Shown piece by piece: positions 27,086-35,916 of a stretch of DNA of 64,000 nt. This DNA is from Pseudooceanicola onchidii (GTDB taxonomy: Bacteria; Pseudomonadota; Alphaproteobacteria; Rhodobacterales; Rhodobacteraceae): contig NZ_SPUW01000001.1 of assembly GCF_004959925.1 (NCBI RefSeq), positions 434,001 through 498,000 of the forward strand, written 5' to 3'. The notes under the pieces are model-generated. The model was not told the DNA's origin. It saw only the letters and a list, made by a program, of their open reading frames with translations, and searched no databases. Position 1 is the stretch's first letter. The number at the start of each line of letters is the position of its first letter. Made by a program: the position numbers and the translations under genes.

Positions 27086-27856
27086 ATGTCCGACTGGAAT
27101 TCTGACGCTTACTCAAAATTCTCGGCCCTGCGTCTGCGGCCCGCCGTCGATCTGCTCATGAAGGTGCCGCCGCTGGTCGGGGACGAGATCACGGACCTTG
27201 GCTGCGGCAATGGCGCTGTCGGGCCGGTTCTGCGCACCCGCTTTCCCAAGGCCCGTATCGCGGGGCTCGACAGCTCTCCGGCGATGCTGGAGGACGCCTG
27301 GAAAACAGGTGCCTATGACGCCCTGACCGAAGGCGACATCGCCAAATGGCGCCCCGAGACGCCGCCTGCGCTGATCTATTCCAACGCGGCCCTGCACTGG
27401 CTGCCCAATCATGCGACCCTGTTGCCCGAACTGGCCGGACATCTGGCCCCGGGCGGCACCCTGGCGGTGCAGATGCCGCACCAGAACTCGGCCCCGTCGC
27501 ACCGGCTTTGGATCGATCTGGTCGATCAGCATTTCCCCGGCCGCTACGACCCCGACCAGACCCCCGGGATCCTCGACGCGCGCACGACCTACGACTTGCT
27601 GGATCCGCTCGGGCACCTGACGCTGTGGGAGACCGAGTACATGCAGCGACTGGATCCGGCGACCGACGCGCATCCCGTGCGGCTGTTCACCTCGTCGACC
27701 TTCGCGCGGCCGGTATTGAACACCCTCGACGCGGACGAACAGGGCCTGATCACCCGTCTTTATGACGAGGCGATGGAGCTGGCCTATCCCCGCCGCGCGG
27801 ATGACTCGGTGCTCTTTCCTTTCCGGCGGTTGTTCTTCATCCTGACCCGACCCTGA
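27086..27856 (+). CDS. tam: Trans-aconitate 2-methyltransferase-like enzyme
   Basis: A 256-residue SAM-dependent class I methyltransferase. Motif I is EITDLGCGNGAVGPVL near residue 34, the acidic end of the second strand lies in IAGLDSSPAML, and the Tam-type block SNAALHWLPNH is near 98. The closest pattern I recognise is Tam, which methylates trans-aconitate to relieve aconitase inhibition; the substrate is inferred. The ATG follows GCAGGGAGCC. A MOSC protein follows after 13 bases and probably shares the transcript. Confidence 0.8.
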   Translation: MSDWNSDAYSKFSALRLRPAVDLLMKVPPLVGDEITDLGCGNGAVGPVLRTRFPKARIAGLDSSPAMLEDAWKTGAYDALTEGDIAKWRPETPPALIYSNAALHWLPNHATLLPELAGHLAPGGTLAVQMPHQNSAPSHRLWIDLVDQHFPGRYDPDQTPGILDARTTYDLLDPLGHLTLWETEYMQRLDPATDAHPVRLFTSSTFARPVLNTLDADEQGLITRLYDEAMELAYPRRADDSVLFPFRRLFFILTRP

Positions 27857-27869
27857 CACCGGAGAGACC

Positions 27870-28466
27870 ATGCCCGCGCTCAAGCTGACCGATTTCACCT
27901 GCCGCATCACCTGGCTGGGCCGCGTGACCGACCGCGACGCGGCGCTGGATTCGACCCCGGTGCAAAGCCTGAGAGCCGCCTTCGACGGCCCGGAGGGAGA
28001 ATTCCACGGTGGTATCAACCGCCCTTCGTGCAGCCGCGTGATGCACCTGCACCCGCGCAACACGCCCATCCGCAATGTCCGGCAGTTCTCGGTCCTGTCC
28101 GCAGAAGACCTGGCGCAGATCGCCGCCAACATGGAGGTCGAGGCGTTGAACCCTGAATGGCTGGGCGTCACGATGCTGGTTGAAGGCCTGCCCGATTTCA
28201 CCCATCTTCCCCCGTCCTCGCGTCTGCAGGGGCCGGATGGGGTCACGCTGGTGGTCGATATGGAAAACCGCCCCTGCCAGCTGCCCGCGCGGGTGATCGA
28301 AACGCACCTGCCGGGCAAGGGCAAGGCATTCAAAAGCGCCGCGAAGGGACTTCGCGGCGTGACGGCATGGGTCGAACGGGAAGGGGTCTTGTCCCTTGGG
28401 GACGATCTGCGCCTTGCTATCCCGGATCAACCGGTGTGGTCGCAGTTGGAAAATGCCCGGGGGTGA
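27870..28466 (+). CDS. MOSC domain protein
   Basis: A 198-residue protein covering one MOSC domain. It contains the NRPCQLPARVIE stretch with the conserved Cys and the closing GLRGVTAWVEREGVLSLGD motif, which is typical of the MOSC core. MOSC proteins are thought to deliver sulfur or bind molybdenum cofactor; the role here is not evident. A GGAGAGACC ribosome site precedes the ATG. The terminator hairpin at the 3' end includes the stop codon in its loop. Confidence 0.82.
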   Translation: MPALKLTDFTCRITWLGRVTDRDAALDSTPVQSLRAAFDGPEGEFHGGINRPSCSRVMHLHPRNTPIRNVRQFSVLSAEDLAQIAANMEVEALNPEWLGVTMLVEGLPDFTHLPPSSRLQGPDGVTLVVDMENRPCQLPARVIETHLPGKGKAFKSAAKGLRGVTAWVEREGVLSLGDDLRLAIPDQPVWSQLENARG

Positions 28467-28483
28467 GGGAACAGCCCCCGGGC
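28455..28483 (+). terminator. Hairpin spanning the MOSC stop codon
   Basis: GCCCGGGGG (28455-28463) pairs perfectly with CCCCCGGGC (28475-28483), with the TGA stop in the 11-base loop. No T tract follows. It may act as a terminator or an mRNA end-protecting hairpin. Confidence 0.5.
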
Positions 28484-28515
28484 CCGACTTGTGAGATCGG
28501 TGACTTGTTAAATCG

Positions 28516-28596
28516 TCAAAGTGCGGAAATGAGGCCTGCGGCGACAATCATCGTCGTGGCAAAACTTGCGTAGAATACGACGGCAGCAGCTTTCAT
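28516..28596 (-). CDS. 26-residue membrane microprotein
   Basis: A short frame starting MKAAAVVFYASFATTMIV and ending in a hydrophobic AAGL-rich stretch, in all one membrane-spanning helix. A perfect ribosome site GGAGGAC lies seven bases before the ATG, and the stop is TGA. Upstream on the same strand are a 9-bp hairpin (28622-28645, one G-U) and an extended -10 TGGTATGAT whose TATGAT covers 28680-28675; the -35 is weak. I do not recognise the peptide. It could be a small subunit of a membrane complex or a stress microprotein. The rest of 28484-28850 holds no other gene that I can support. Confidence 0.55.
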   Translation of the reverse strand: MKAAAVVFYASFATTMIVAAGLISAL

Positions 28597-28850
28597 CAGT
28601 ATGTCCTCCGGTGAAACATGCAGGTGGATCAGCAGCGATCCGCCTACGGTTACATTTGTTACTTGAACAACGACATCATACCACGGTTGGTTCCCTCACT
28701 TGACAAATTCGTCTCACAAAACTGTTTCCGAATCACTTAACGCTTTGGGCGAAAACCGCACGAAAAGGTCGGAATTACGCCCTCTGGTCCGAATTCGCTG
28801 CCGTAATCAAGGCTATGGGCCAGAGGAGGGCCCCAGGCAGGGAGGCCGAC

Positions 28851-30527
28851 ATGAGCTACCGATCCGACATCGAAATCGCCCGCGACGCGAAAAAACACCC
28901 CATTCAGACCATCGGCGACAAGCTGGGGATCCCGGCGGATCAGCTTGTCCCCTATGGCCATGACAAGGCGAAGGTCAGTCAGGACTTCATCAACGGCCTC
29001 ACGGACCGCCCGGACGGCAAGCTGATTCTCGTCACCGCGATCAACCCGACCCCGGCAGGCGAAGGCAAGACGACCACCACCGTGGGGCTGGGCGATGGCC
29101 TGAACCGCATCGGCAAGAAGGCCGCGATCTGCATCCGCGAGGCCTCGCTTGGTCCGAACTTCGGCATGAAGGGCGGCGCGGCGGGCGGCGGGCTGGCGCA
29201 AGTGGTGCCGATGGAGGACATGAACCTTCACTTCACCGGCGATTTTCACGCCATCACCAGCGCCCACAACCTGCTGTCGGCGATGATCGACAACCACATC
29301 TACTGGGGGAACGAGCTGGGCATCGACGAACGCCGGGTGAGCTGGCGCCGGGTGCTCGACATGAACGACCGCGCGCTGCGCGACACGGTCACCTCGCTTG
29401 GCGGTGTGGCCAACGGATTTCCGCGCCAGACCGGGTTCGACATCACCGTCGCCTCCGAGGTCATGGCGATCCTCTGCCTCGCGACTGACCTGCGGGATCT
29501 GCAGAAGCGCCTGGGCGACATGATCGTCGCCTATCGCCGCGACCGCAGCGCCATCTATGCCCGTGACATCAAGGCCGACGGCGCGATGACCGTGCTGCTC
29601 AAGGACGCGATGCAGCCGAACCTTGTGCAGACGCTGGAAAACAACCCGGCCTTCGTGCACGGCGGCCCCTTTGCCAATATCGCGCATGGCTGCAATTCGG
29701 TCATCGCCACCAAGACGGCTCTGAAACTGGCCGATTACGTGGTGACCGAAGCGGGCTTCGGCGCGGACCTGGGCGCCGAGAAGTTCATGAACATCAAGTG
29801 CCGCAAGGCAGGCCTGGCCCCCGACGCGGTGGTGCTGGTCGCGACGGTGCGGGCGATGAAAATGAACGGCGGCGTGGCCAAGGCCGATCTGGGCGCGGAA
29901 AATGTCGCCGCGGTTCAGGCGGGCTGCCCCAACCTGGGCCGCCACATCGCCAACCTCAAAAGCTTTGGCGTGCCGGTCGTCGTGGCGATCAACCACTTCG
30001 TCACCGACACCGAGGCCGAGGTGCAGGCGGTCAAGGACTACGTCGCGGGGCAGGGGTCCGAGGCGATCCTGTGTCAGCACTGGGCCAAGGGCTCCGAAGG
30101 CATCACCGATCTCGCCAGCCGCGTGGCCGAGATCGCGGATGCGGGCATGTCGCAGTTCGCGCCGCTGTATCCCGACGACAGGCCGCTGTTCGAGAAGATC
30201 GAAACCATCGCCAAGCGGATCTACCGCGCCGACGAAGTTCTGGCGGACAAATCGGTGCGCGACCAGCTGCACGCCTGGGAAGAGGCCGGATATGGTCACC
30301 TCCCGGTCTGCATGGCCAAGACGCAGTACAGCTTCTCGACTGATCCGAACCTGCGCGGCGCGCCCACTGGCCATTCGGTCCCGGTGCGCGAGGTGCGGCT
30401 GTCGGCGGGCGCGGGCTTTGTCGTGGTGATCTGCGGCCAGATCATGACCATGCCGGGCCTGCCCCGGGTGCCCTCGGCCGAAAACATCCGCCTCAACGAC
30501 GCGGGCGAGGTCGAGGGCCTGTTCTAG
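28851..30527 (+). CDS. fhs: Formate--tetrahydrofolate ligase
   Basis: ATP-dependent formation of 10-formyl-THF from formate and THF. The 558-residue protein has the P-loop [19 protein letters not shown] near residue 64, the family block [19 protein letters not shown], and [19 protein letters not shown] 28851 follows GGGAGGCCGAC; a GTG or similar start 12 codons earlier has no such site. With folD just downstream it gives a complete route between formate and methylene-THF for C1 metabolism. Confidence 0.97.
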   Translation: MSYRSDIEIARDAKKHPIQTIGDKLGIPADQLVPYGHDKAKVSQDFINGLTDRPDGKLILVTAINPTPAGEGKTTTTVGLGDGLNRIGKKAAICIREASLGPNFGMKGGAAGGGLAQVVPMEDMNLHFTGDFHAITSAHNLLSAMIDNHIYWGNELGIDERRVSWRRVLDMNDRALRDTVTSLGGVANGFPRQTGFDITVASEVMAILCLATDLRDLQKRLGDMIVAYRRDRSAIYARDIKADGAMTVLLKDAMQPNLVQTLENNPAFVHGGPFANIAHGCNSVIATKTALKLADYVVTEAGFGADLGAEKFMNIKCRKAGLAPDAVVLVATVRAMKMNGGVAKADLGAENVAAVQAGCPNLGRHIANLKSFGVPVVVAINHFVTDTEAEVQAVKDYVAGQGSEAILCQHWAKGSEGITDLASRVAEIADAGMSQFAPLYPDDRPLFEKIETIAKRIYRADEVLADKSVRDQLHAWEEAGYGHLPVCMAKTQYSFSTDPNLRGAPTGHSVPVREVRLSAGAGFVVVICGQIMTMPGLPRVPSAENIRLNDAGEVEGLF

Positions 30528-30670
30528 GTCCCGGCTGCCGCGTCCGCAGGCATCCCGCAAGGCTGCGGCCCTGTGCCCGGGGCGAAACCGCCAAGAAGGT
30601 GTTTTCGCCGCCGCCGCTACACGCTATGCCGCCCGCAAGGACGGGTGCGCAACACCGAAGGAGAAGACGC

Positions 30671-31573
30671 ATGACGGCAGAGATCCTCGACGGAAAGGCC
30701 TTCGCGGCCGAGATCCGGGGCAAGGTGGCAGAACATGTGACGCGCCTGATGGCCGATCACGATCTGCAACCGGGCCTCGCGGTTGTCCTGGTCGGCGAAG
30801 ACCCGGCGAGCGAGGTCTACGTGCGCAACAAGGGCATCGCGACCCGGGAATGCGGCATGAAATCGGTCGAACACAAGCTGCCCGCCGACACCCCGGCCGA
30901 GGATCTTTATGCGCTGATCGACCAGCTCAACGCCGACCCTTCGGTGCATGGCATCCTGGTGCAGTTCCCCGTGCCGGATCACCTGTCGGAAACCGAGATC
31001 GTGTCCCGCATCGACCCGGCCAAGGACGTCGACGGGTTGTCGGTGACCAACGCCGGTCTGCTGGCCTCGGGGCAGAAGACCATGGCGTCCTGCACGCCGC
31101 TTGGCTGCCTGATGCTGCTGCGCGCGACGCTTGGCAACCTGTCGGGCAAGGACGCGGTGGTGATCGGCCGGTCGAACCTGGTGGGCAAGCCGATGGCCCA
31201 GCTTCTGCTGCGCGACAGCTGCACCGTGACCATCGCCCATTCGCGCACCGCCGACATCGCCGAAACCGTCCGTCGCGCCGACATCGTGGTCGCCGCCGTG
31301 GGCCGCCCGCAGATGGTGCCCGGCGACTGGATCAAGCCCGGTGCCTGCGTGATCGACGTCGGTATCAACCGCATCCCCGCTCCCGAGAAGGGCGAGGGCA
31401 AGACCCGGCTCGTGGGCGATGTCGATTTCGACAGCGCCAGGCAGGTCGCTGGCTACATCACCCCGGTCCCCGGCGGCGTCGGCCCGCTGACCATCGCCTG
31501 CCTGCTGGCCAATACCGTGACGGCCGCCTGCCGGATCAACGGGTTGGACGAACCCGAAGGCCTGACCGCCTGA
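30671..31573 (+). CDS. folD: Bifunctional methylene-THF dehydrogenase / methenyl-THF cyclohydrolase
   Basis: A 300-residue NADP-dependent enzyme interconverting methylene-, methenyl- and 10-formyl-THF. Visible family motifs are the catalytic-lysine region [35 protein letters not shown], the dinucleotide-binding [14 protein letters not shown], and the C-terminal [19 protein letters not shown] 30671 follows GAAGGAGAAG. It lies 143 bases after fhs and may be co-transcribed. The convergent thioesterase ends 9 bases away. Confidence 0.97.
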   Translation: MTAEILDGKAFAAEIRGKVAEHVTRLMADHDLQPGLAVVLVGEDPASEVYVRNKGIATRECGMKSVEHKLPADTPAEDLYALIDQLNADPSVHGILVQFPVPDHLSETEIVSRIDPAKDVDGLSVTNAGLLASGQKTMASCTPLGCLMLLRATLGNLSGKDAVVIGRSNLVGKPMAQLLLRDSCTVTIAHSRTADIAETVRRADIVVAAVGRPQMVPGDWIKPGACVIDVGINRIPAPEKGEGKTRLVGDVDFDSARQVAGYITPVPGGVGPLTIACLLANTVTAACRINGLDEPEGLTA

Positions 31574-31582
31574 GCGCGTCCC

Positions 31583-31993
31583 CTAGACCGGCACCATCGT
31601 GCCCTGCAGGATGGCCACGTCGCGCTCACGGTCGCCGTCAAAGGCGGTGACCGTGGATTGCACCACCACCAGCCGCCGGCCGGGCTTCACCACCCGGCCC
31701 GTCGCGATCAGGTAATCGCCCACGCCCGGTGCCAGCAGGTTCATCTTAATCTCGGCCGTGACGACCTGCGCGCCCTCGGCCATCACCGTCAGCGCCGCGA
31801 ACCCCGCCGCCGTATCGCCAAGCGCAAAGGTCAGCGCCGCATGGGCATGGCCCAGGTGTTGGCGCGCCAGCGGCAGGATCGGCGCCTTGATCCGCACCTC
31901 GCCCTCGCGGACGGACAAAAGCTCCGCCCCGAAGGTCTCCATCATCGGCTGCCGTGCAAAGCCCTCGCGCACCCGCGCCTCGATTGCGTCCAT
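31583..31993 (-). CDS. PaaI-family hotdog thioesterase
   Basis: A 136-residue hotdog-fold protein with the PaaI/YdiI pattern: GHAHAALTFALGDTAAGFAAL carries the catalytic acidic residue near the long helix, then strands KMNLLAPGVGDYLIATGRV and RLVVVQSTVTAFDG. It probably hydrolyses an acyl-CoA; the substrate is unknown. It starts nine bases after pdeM and is likely in the same transcript as pdeM and the helicase. Confidence 0.82.
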   Translation of the reverse strand: MDAIEARVREGFARQPMMETFGAELLSVREGEVRIKAPILPLARQHLGHAHAALTFALGDTAAGFAALTVMAEGAQVVTAEIKMNLLAPGVGDYLIATGRVVKPGRRLVVVQSTVTAFDGDRERDVAILQGTMVPV

Positions 31994-32002
31994 GTCCCCT
32001 CC

Positions 32003-32662
32003 CTATCGCGGCATCGGCATCGCCCGCGCGACCGGTCCGGTCAGGATGGCAAGCGCCCGTGGCCCCATCAATCCCGCCAGCGCCGGATCCCGCGACCTGA
32101 GCCCGCCTGTATATGTCCCATACGCCGGCAGGATTAGCCGACGGTCGTCCACAAGAAAGCACCGACGCGAGGCGCCTGCAATGCGCACCTTGGGGTGATA
32201 ATGGCCCGAAACCTCGCCCTGCGCGCCATCCTCGGCGATGTGGCGCAGCACCAGCGGCCCCACCTCCATCTCGGCCAGATGCGCCCCGCCAAGCGACACC
32301 GGCCCCGGATCATGGTTCCCCTCGATCCAGACCCAGTCGCGCCCGGCCTGCATCCGCATCAGCCGCGTGACCACATCCTCGGGCAATCCCCGCGCGGCCG
32401 CCGCATCGTCGAAACTGTCACCCAGACAAACCACGACCCGCGCGCCCGTGGCCTCCAGATCCGCCTCAAGCCGTTCCAAGGTCTCCAGCGTCTCATAGGG
32501 CGGCAGCACCGCTCCCCCAAGCCGCGCCATCCGTTCGGACTTGCCCAGGTGCAGGTCCGACACGACCAGCATGTCCCGCGCCGCCCACCAAAGCGCGCCG
32601 GAGGGGCGCGCCTCCAAAGACGCGCCGCAGAACTCGACCCCGTATCCCGTCCCCTGCTTCAT
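32003..32662 (-). CDS. pdeM: Ligase-associated DNA damage response endonuclease PdeM
   Basis: A 219-residue calcineurin-like metallophosphoesterase. The metal-binding motifs are SDLHLGKSERM (Asp, His), VCLGDSFDD, EGNHDPGP (Asn, His) and SGHYHPKVR. The pairing with a DEXH helicase identifies the PdeM family, associated with DNA repair ligases. The only possible ATG (32662) lies inside a dispersed repeat (32657-32720); the next in-frame Met is within the catalytic core. The gene starts 67 bases after the helicase stop. Confidence 0.85.
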   Translation of the reverse strand: MKQGTGYGVEFCGASLEARPSGALWWAARDMLVVSDLHLGKSERMARLGGAVLPPYETLETLERLEADLEATGARVVVCLGDSFDDAAAARGLPEDVVTRLMRMQAGRDWVWIEGNHDPGPVSLGGAHLAEMEVGPLVLRHIAEDGAQGEVSGHYHPKVRIAGASRRCFLVDDRRLILPAYGTYTGGLRSRDPALAGLMGPRALAILTGPVARAMPMPR

Positions 32663-32720
32663 CTTGCCATAAATACTCCGGGGGGAATTGGCCTGAAAGG
32701 GCAAGGGGGGCAGCGCCCCC
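32657..32720 (-). repeat. Dispersed hairpin-plus-core repeat, copy A
   Basis: On the minus strand a GGGGGC-loop-GCCCCC hairpin (32706-32720) is followed by the core GGAGTATTT, two variable bases, then GGCAAGATGAAG (32657-32679). The core matches copy B at 52319-52341 in 21 of 23 positions. The ATG in the core is the start codon of pdeM. Confidence 0.6.
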
Positions 32721-32729
32721 TCCATCCCC

Positions 32730-35138
32730 TCACGTCAGCCCCGCCTCCGCCATCAGCCGCTCTGCCTCTTCCGCCACCAGTCGCTCGCGGCCCATCCCGT
32801 CCACCGGCACCTTGCCGACCTCCAAAAACAGCGGCGCCGCCAGCGGCGTCACCCGGTCCAGCCGCATGACGTCGATCCGCCCCTCGACCCGGCCCAGCAT
32901 CTCTTCGATCCGGCCAAAATCGACCAGCCCGCGCATCGCCTCTTCCCGCGTGATCTCCATCAGCAGGTGGTCGGGGTCGTACTTCAGCAGGGTGTCATAC
33001 AGGATATCCGACGAAAACGTCGCCTGCCGCCCGGTCTTGCGCGCCTGCGGGGCGTTGCGCTGCAACAGCTGCGCCACATGCGCCGCATTCCGGAACGTCC
33101 GCTTCATCACCGCGTTGCCGGCCAGCCACCGTTCCAGCCCGTCATGCAGCGCGGCCGGGGACAGCAACGGCACCGGATCCGTCACCGCCTCAAGCCCCCA
33201 GATGAGCAGCGCGTAGTCCGAGGCGACAAAGCCGAGCGGATCCAGTCCCATCTCCTCCATCCGCTTGGTCAGGATCAGGCCAAGCGTCTGCATCGCGTTG
33301 CGCCCCGCGAAACCGTAAAGGCAAAGCTGTTCGCGCCCGTCGAAGGGAAAGCTTTCGACCAGCAGCCGCCCGGGTTGCGGCAGGGCCGAGATCTCGCGCT
33401 GCAGGCCCAGCCATTCGGCGGTGTGGCGGGGCAGTTCGGGCCAGCTCTCCTGCTGGAACATCCGCAGGATGCGCTGCGACAGCTGGGTCGAGGTCGCGAA
33501 CTTGGTGCCCGCGAACGTCGCGATCTTGGGCTTGGTCGCGGCCGAGCGCGTGACCTCGACCGCCGTTTCCTTCAGCCCCTCGTATTTCACGATGCGCCCG
33601 CCGATCAGGAAGGTGTCGCCGCGCTCCAGCTGCGCGGCAAAGCTCTCCTCGATCTCGCCAAGGGGCCGCCCGCCGCCGAACCGCATGCGCACCTTGACCT
33701 TGTCGGTGTCGACGATGGTGCCAAGGTTCATCCGGATCAGCTGCGCCGCGCGCGGGTCGCGCAGGTGCCAGCGCCCCTGATCGTCCTGCATCAGCCGCTG
33801 CCAACGGTCATAGGCGCGCAGCGCATAGCCCCCGGTCGCGCAATACTCGAGGCATTCATCGAACTGCGCCCGGCTAAGCGAGGCATAGGCGCCGACGGTC
33901 TTCACCTCGGCAAAGACCTCGGCCTCGTCGAAGGGTCCGGCACAGGCTGTCGCGAGGATATGCTGGCACAACACGTCGCGCGGGCCGGGACCGCGCGGGT
34001 CGCCGTCAAGGTCATGGTCCTGAACGGCCTCAAGCGCCGCGACGCATTCCACCACCTCGAACCGGTTCGCGGGCACCAGCAGCGCCTTGGACGGCGCGTT
34101 GTAGCGGTGGTTCGCCCGCCCGATCCGCTGCACCAGCCGCTTGACGTTCTTCGGTGCCCCGACCTGGATCACCAGATCCACATCCCCCCAGTCGATCCCC
34201 AGATCGAGCGACCCGGTGCAGACCACCGCCCGCAACCGCCCCTGCACCATGGCCTGTTCGACCCGTTCCCGCTGTGTCCGGTCAAGCGATCCGTGGTGAA
34301 TGCCGATCGGCAGCCCGTCTTCGTTGGCGAGCCAGAGGTTGTGAAAGAAGATCTCGGCCTGCGCGCGGGTGTTGTGAAAGATCAGCGTGGTCCTGTGTCG
34401 CTTGACCTGATCGAGGATCGCAGGGATCGCATAGCTGCCGCCGCCGCCGGACCAGGGCGGCTGTTCCTCGGTCTCCAGCATCCGGATATCCGGGTCCGGC
34501 CCGGGATCGGCCTGCAGGATAGGGCAGGGATCGGGGTGTTTCGCCAGCAAATGCGCGATGGCGGCCGGGTCCTCGACCGTGGCCGACAGGCCGACCCGCC
34601 GCAGATCCGGGCAAAGCCGCTGCAACCGCGCCATCGCCAGCCACAGCTGATCGCCCCGCTTGCTGTCGGCCAGCGCGTGGATCTCGTCCACCACGATCCG
34701 CTTGAGCCCCTTGAACGTGCGCGCCGCGTCCTCATACGACGTCATCAGCGCCAGGCTTTCCGGCGTGGTCAGCAGGATATGCGGCGGATCGGCCCGCTGA
34801 CGCCGCTTGCGCGACGACGGCGTGTCGCCGGTGCGGTCCTCGACCCGGATCGGCAGGCCCATTTCGTCGATCGGCGTCGACAGGTTGCGGCGGATGTCCG
34901 ACGCCAGAGCCTTCAATGGCGAGACGTAGAGCGTATGCAGCCCCTCATGCCCGCCCTCGGACAGCTCGACCAGCGTCGGCAGGAACCCGGCCAGCGTCTT
35001 GCCGCCGCCCGTCGGCGCGATCAGCAGAAGTGACGGCTCAGTGGCCCGGCCCAGCATCTCGGCCTGGTGCGGATGCACCTGCCACCCGCGCGAGGCGAAC
35101 CAGTCTGTGAATGTGGAGGGCAGGACAGGGGGGAACAT
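32730..35138 (-). CDS. Ligase-associated DEXH-box helicase
   Basis: An 802-residue Lhr-like superfamily 2 helicase. It has Walker A LLIAPTGGGKTLAGFLP near residue 42, the DEIH-type box VDEIHALADSKRG near 151, and motif III GLSATVEDP. Motifs IV-VI are in IFHNTRAQAEIFFHNL, VCTGSLDLGIDWGDVD and QRIGRANHRY. An Lhr-type winged helix and C-terminal domain follow. Members occur with PdeM, an MBL-fold exonuclease and an ATP-dependent ligase in a DNA-damage module; only PdeM is adjacent here. The ATG is preceded by a TATATT box only six bases away, so the mRNA may be nearly leaderless. Confidence 0.92.
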   Translation of the reverse strand: MFPPVLPSTFTDWFASRGWQVHPHQAEMLGRATEPSLLLIAPTGGGKTLAGFLPTLVELSEGGHEGLHTLYVSPLKALASDIRRNLSTPIDEMGLPIRVEDRTGDTPSSRKRRQRADPPHILLTTPESLALMTSYEDAARTFKGLKRIVVDEIHALADSKRGDQLWLAMARLQRLCPDLRRVGLSATVEDPAAIAHLLAKHPDPCPILQADPGPDPDIRMLETEEQPPWSGGGGSYAIPAILDQVKRHRTTLIFHNTRAQAEIFFHNLWLANEDGLPIGIHHGSLDRTQRERVEQAMVQGRLRAVVCTGSLDLGIDWGDVDLVIQVGAPKNVKRLVQRIGRANHRYNAPSKALLVPANRFEVVECVAALEAVQDHDLDGDPRGPGPRDVLCQHILATACAGPFDEAEVFAEVKTVGAYASLSRAQFDECLEYCATGGYALRAYDRWQRLMQDDQGRWHLRDPRAAQLIRMNLGTIVDTDKVKVRMRFGGGRPLGEIEESFAAQLERGDTFLIGGRIVKYEGLKETAVEVTRSAATKPKIATFAGTKFATSTQLSQRILRMFQQESWPELPRHTAEWLGLQREISALPQPGRLLVESFPFDGREQLCLYGFAGRNAMQTLGLILTKRMEEMGLDPLGFVASDYALLIWGLEAVTDPVPLLSPAALHDGLERWLAGNAVMKRTFRNAAHVAQLLQRNAPQARKTGRQATFSSDILYDTLLKYDPDHLLMEITREEAMRGLVDFGRIEEMLGRVEGRIDVMRLDRVTPLAAPLFLEVGKVPVDGMGRERLVAEEAERLMAEAGLT

Positions 35139-35175
35139 AAGGGGAATATAGGTCGCCCCCCGGCGCTTGGCGAGG

Positions 35176-35799
35176 TCAGTCGAAGTGCTTTTTCAGCCCG
35201 TCCCGCAGCGTTGCGATTTCGTCACCGAACGTGTCGGTACCGGCAGAGCCGACCTCGTCCACCCAATGGGTCAGCCGTTGCAGCAGGGGGGTGAGGGTGT
35301 TCATCTCATCCTCGGTCCAGTCCGACAGGAAGGACCCCAGCACGAGGTACTTGATCGTGCGCACCGCATTGACCACAGCTGTGCCTTTTTCGGTCAGGGT
35401 CACGATGGTCCGGCGCGCGTCCTGCTGGCTGACCGCGCGGGCGGCGTAGCCTTCTGCGATCAACTCGGTCACCAGCCGCGAGGCGCGCGAGGGGTCGATG
35501 CCCAGACGCGCTGCGATAGTCGCGACCATCGTCTCTTCCTTGCCGGTCGATCCGAATTCGTTGGACGGGGCCCAGATGGCGATCATCACGTCCAGCTTGG
35601 GCACGTCGATCGGCAGGCCAAGTTCGGTCAGGGCCATGTGCCCCAGTTCGCGCTTCTGCACCCGCCGCCGCCAGGCCTGCAGGATCGCGTCCAGTTCCAG
35701 CGCGTGCTGGGTGACGTCCCGAGGGACGCCAAATCCCTCAAGCACCGCCTTCATATCTTCGTTGCGACCGCCGATCGGACCGCCCTCCTGCCAATGCAT
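35176..35799 (-). CDS. MarR-family transcriptional regulator
   Basis: A winged-helix regulator of about 207 residues. The DNA-binding part is TIAARLGIDPSRASRLVTELIAEGYAAR with the wing SQQDARRTIVTLTEKG, and C-terminal dimerisation helices follow. It is divergent from a DHA2 drug-efflux gene, the usual arrangement for a repressor of the pump. The start is uncertain. ATGs at 35841 and 35829 lie upstream of the predicted -10 and are rejected, 35799 is used here, and 35754 is also possible. Overlapping divergent promoters imply autoregulation. Confidence 0.85.
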   Translation of the reverse strand: MHWQEGGPIGGRNEDMKAVLEGFGVPRDVTQHALELDAILQAWRRRVQKRELGHMALTELGLPIDVPKLDVMIAIWAPSNEFGSTGKEETMVATIAARLGIDPSRASRLVTELIAEGYAARAVSQQDARRTIVTLTEKGTAVVNAVRTIKYLVLGSFLSDWTEDEMNTLTPLLQRLTHWVDEVGSAGTDTFGDEIATLRDGLKKHFD

Positions 35800-35841
35800 G
35801 TTCTTGACATGTATATGCGACTGACACATATATAAATTCAA
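35797..35841. promoter_or_regulatory. Overlapping divergent promoters with MarR-type inverted repeats
   Basis: Rightward: TTGACA (35804-35809), 17 bases, CATATA (35827-35832). Leftward: TTGAAT (35841-35836), 18 bases, CATATA (35817-35812). The two -10 boxes are the arms of the perfect inverted repeat TATATG-N9-CATATA (35812-35832). A second one, CATGT-N5-ACATG (35797-35811), overlaps the rightward -35. Confidence 0.55.
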
Positions 35842-35916
35842 CTCAGACGCATTCCTACCTCTGAATCAACTTCCTGCCGTTGCGTTTCGACATACCCCGC
35901 CGGCCAGACGAGCACC

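Noticed and set aside
28700-28728. TTGACA upstream of fhs as its promoter
   Set aside because: The -35 is perfect, but at 17 bases spacing the hexamer is TGTTTC, which is a poor -10, so I do not call a promoter.
28737-30560. 607-codon minus-strand frame opposite fhs
   Set aside because: It is a shadow of fhs, and it would also overlap the fhs promoter region.
35800-35841. Upstream ATGs at 35841 and 35829 as MarR starts
   Set aside because: They lie at or upstream of the predicted leftward -10 and would put the promoter inside the coding region.
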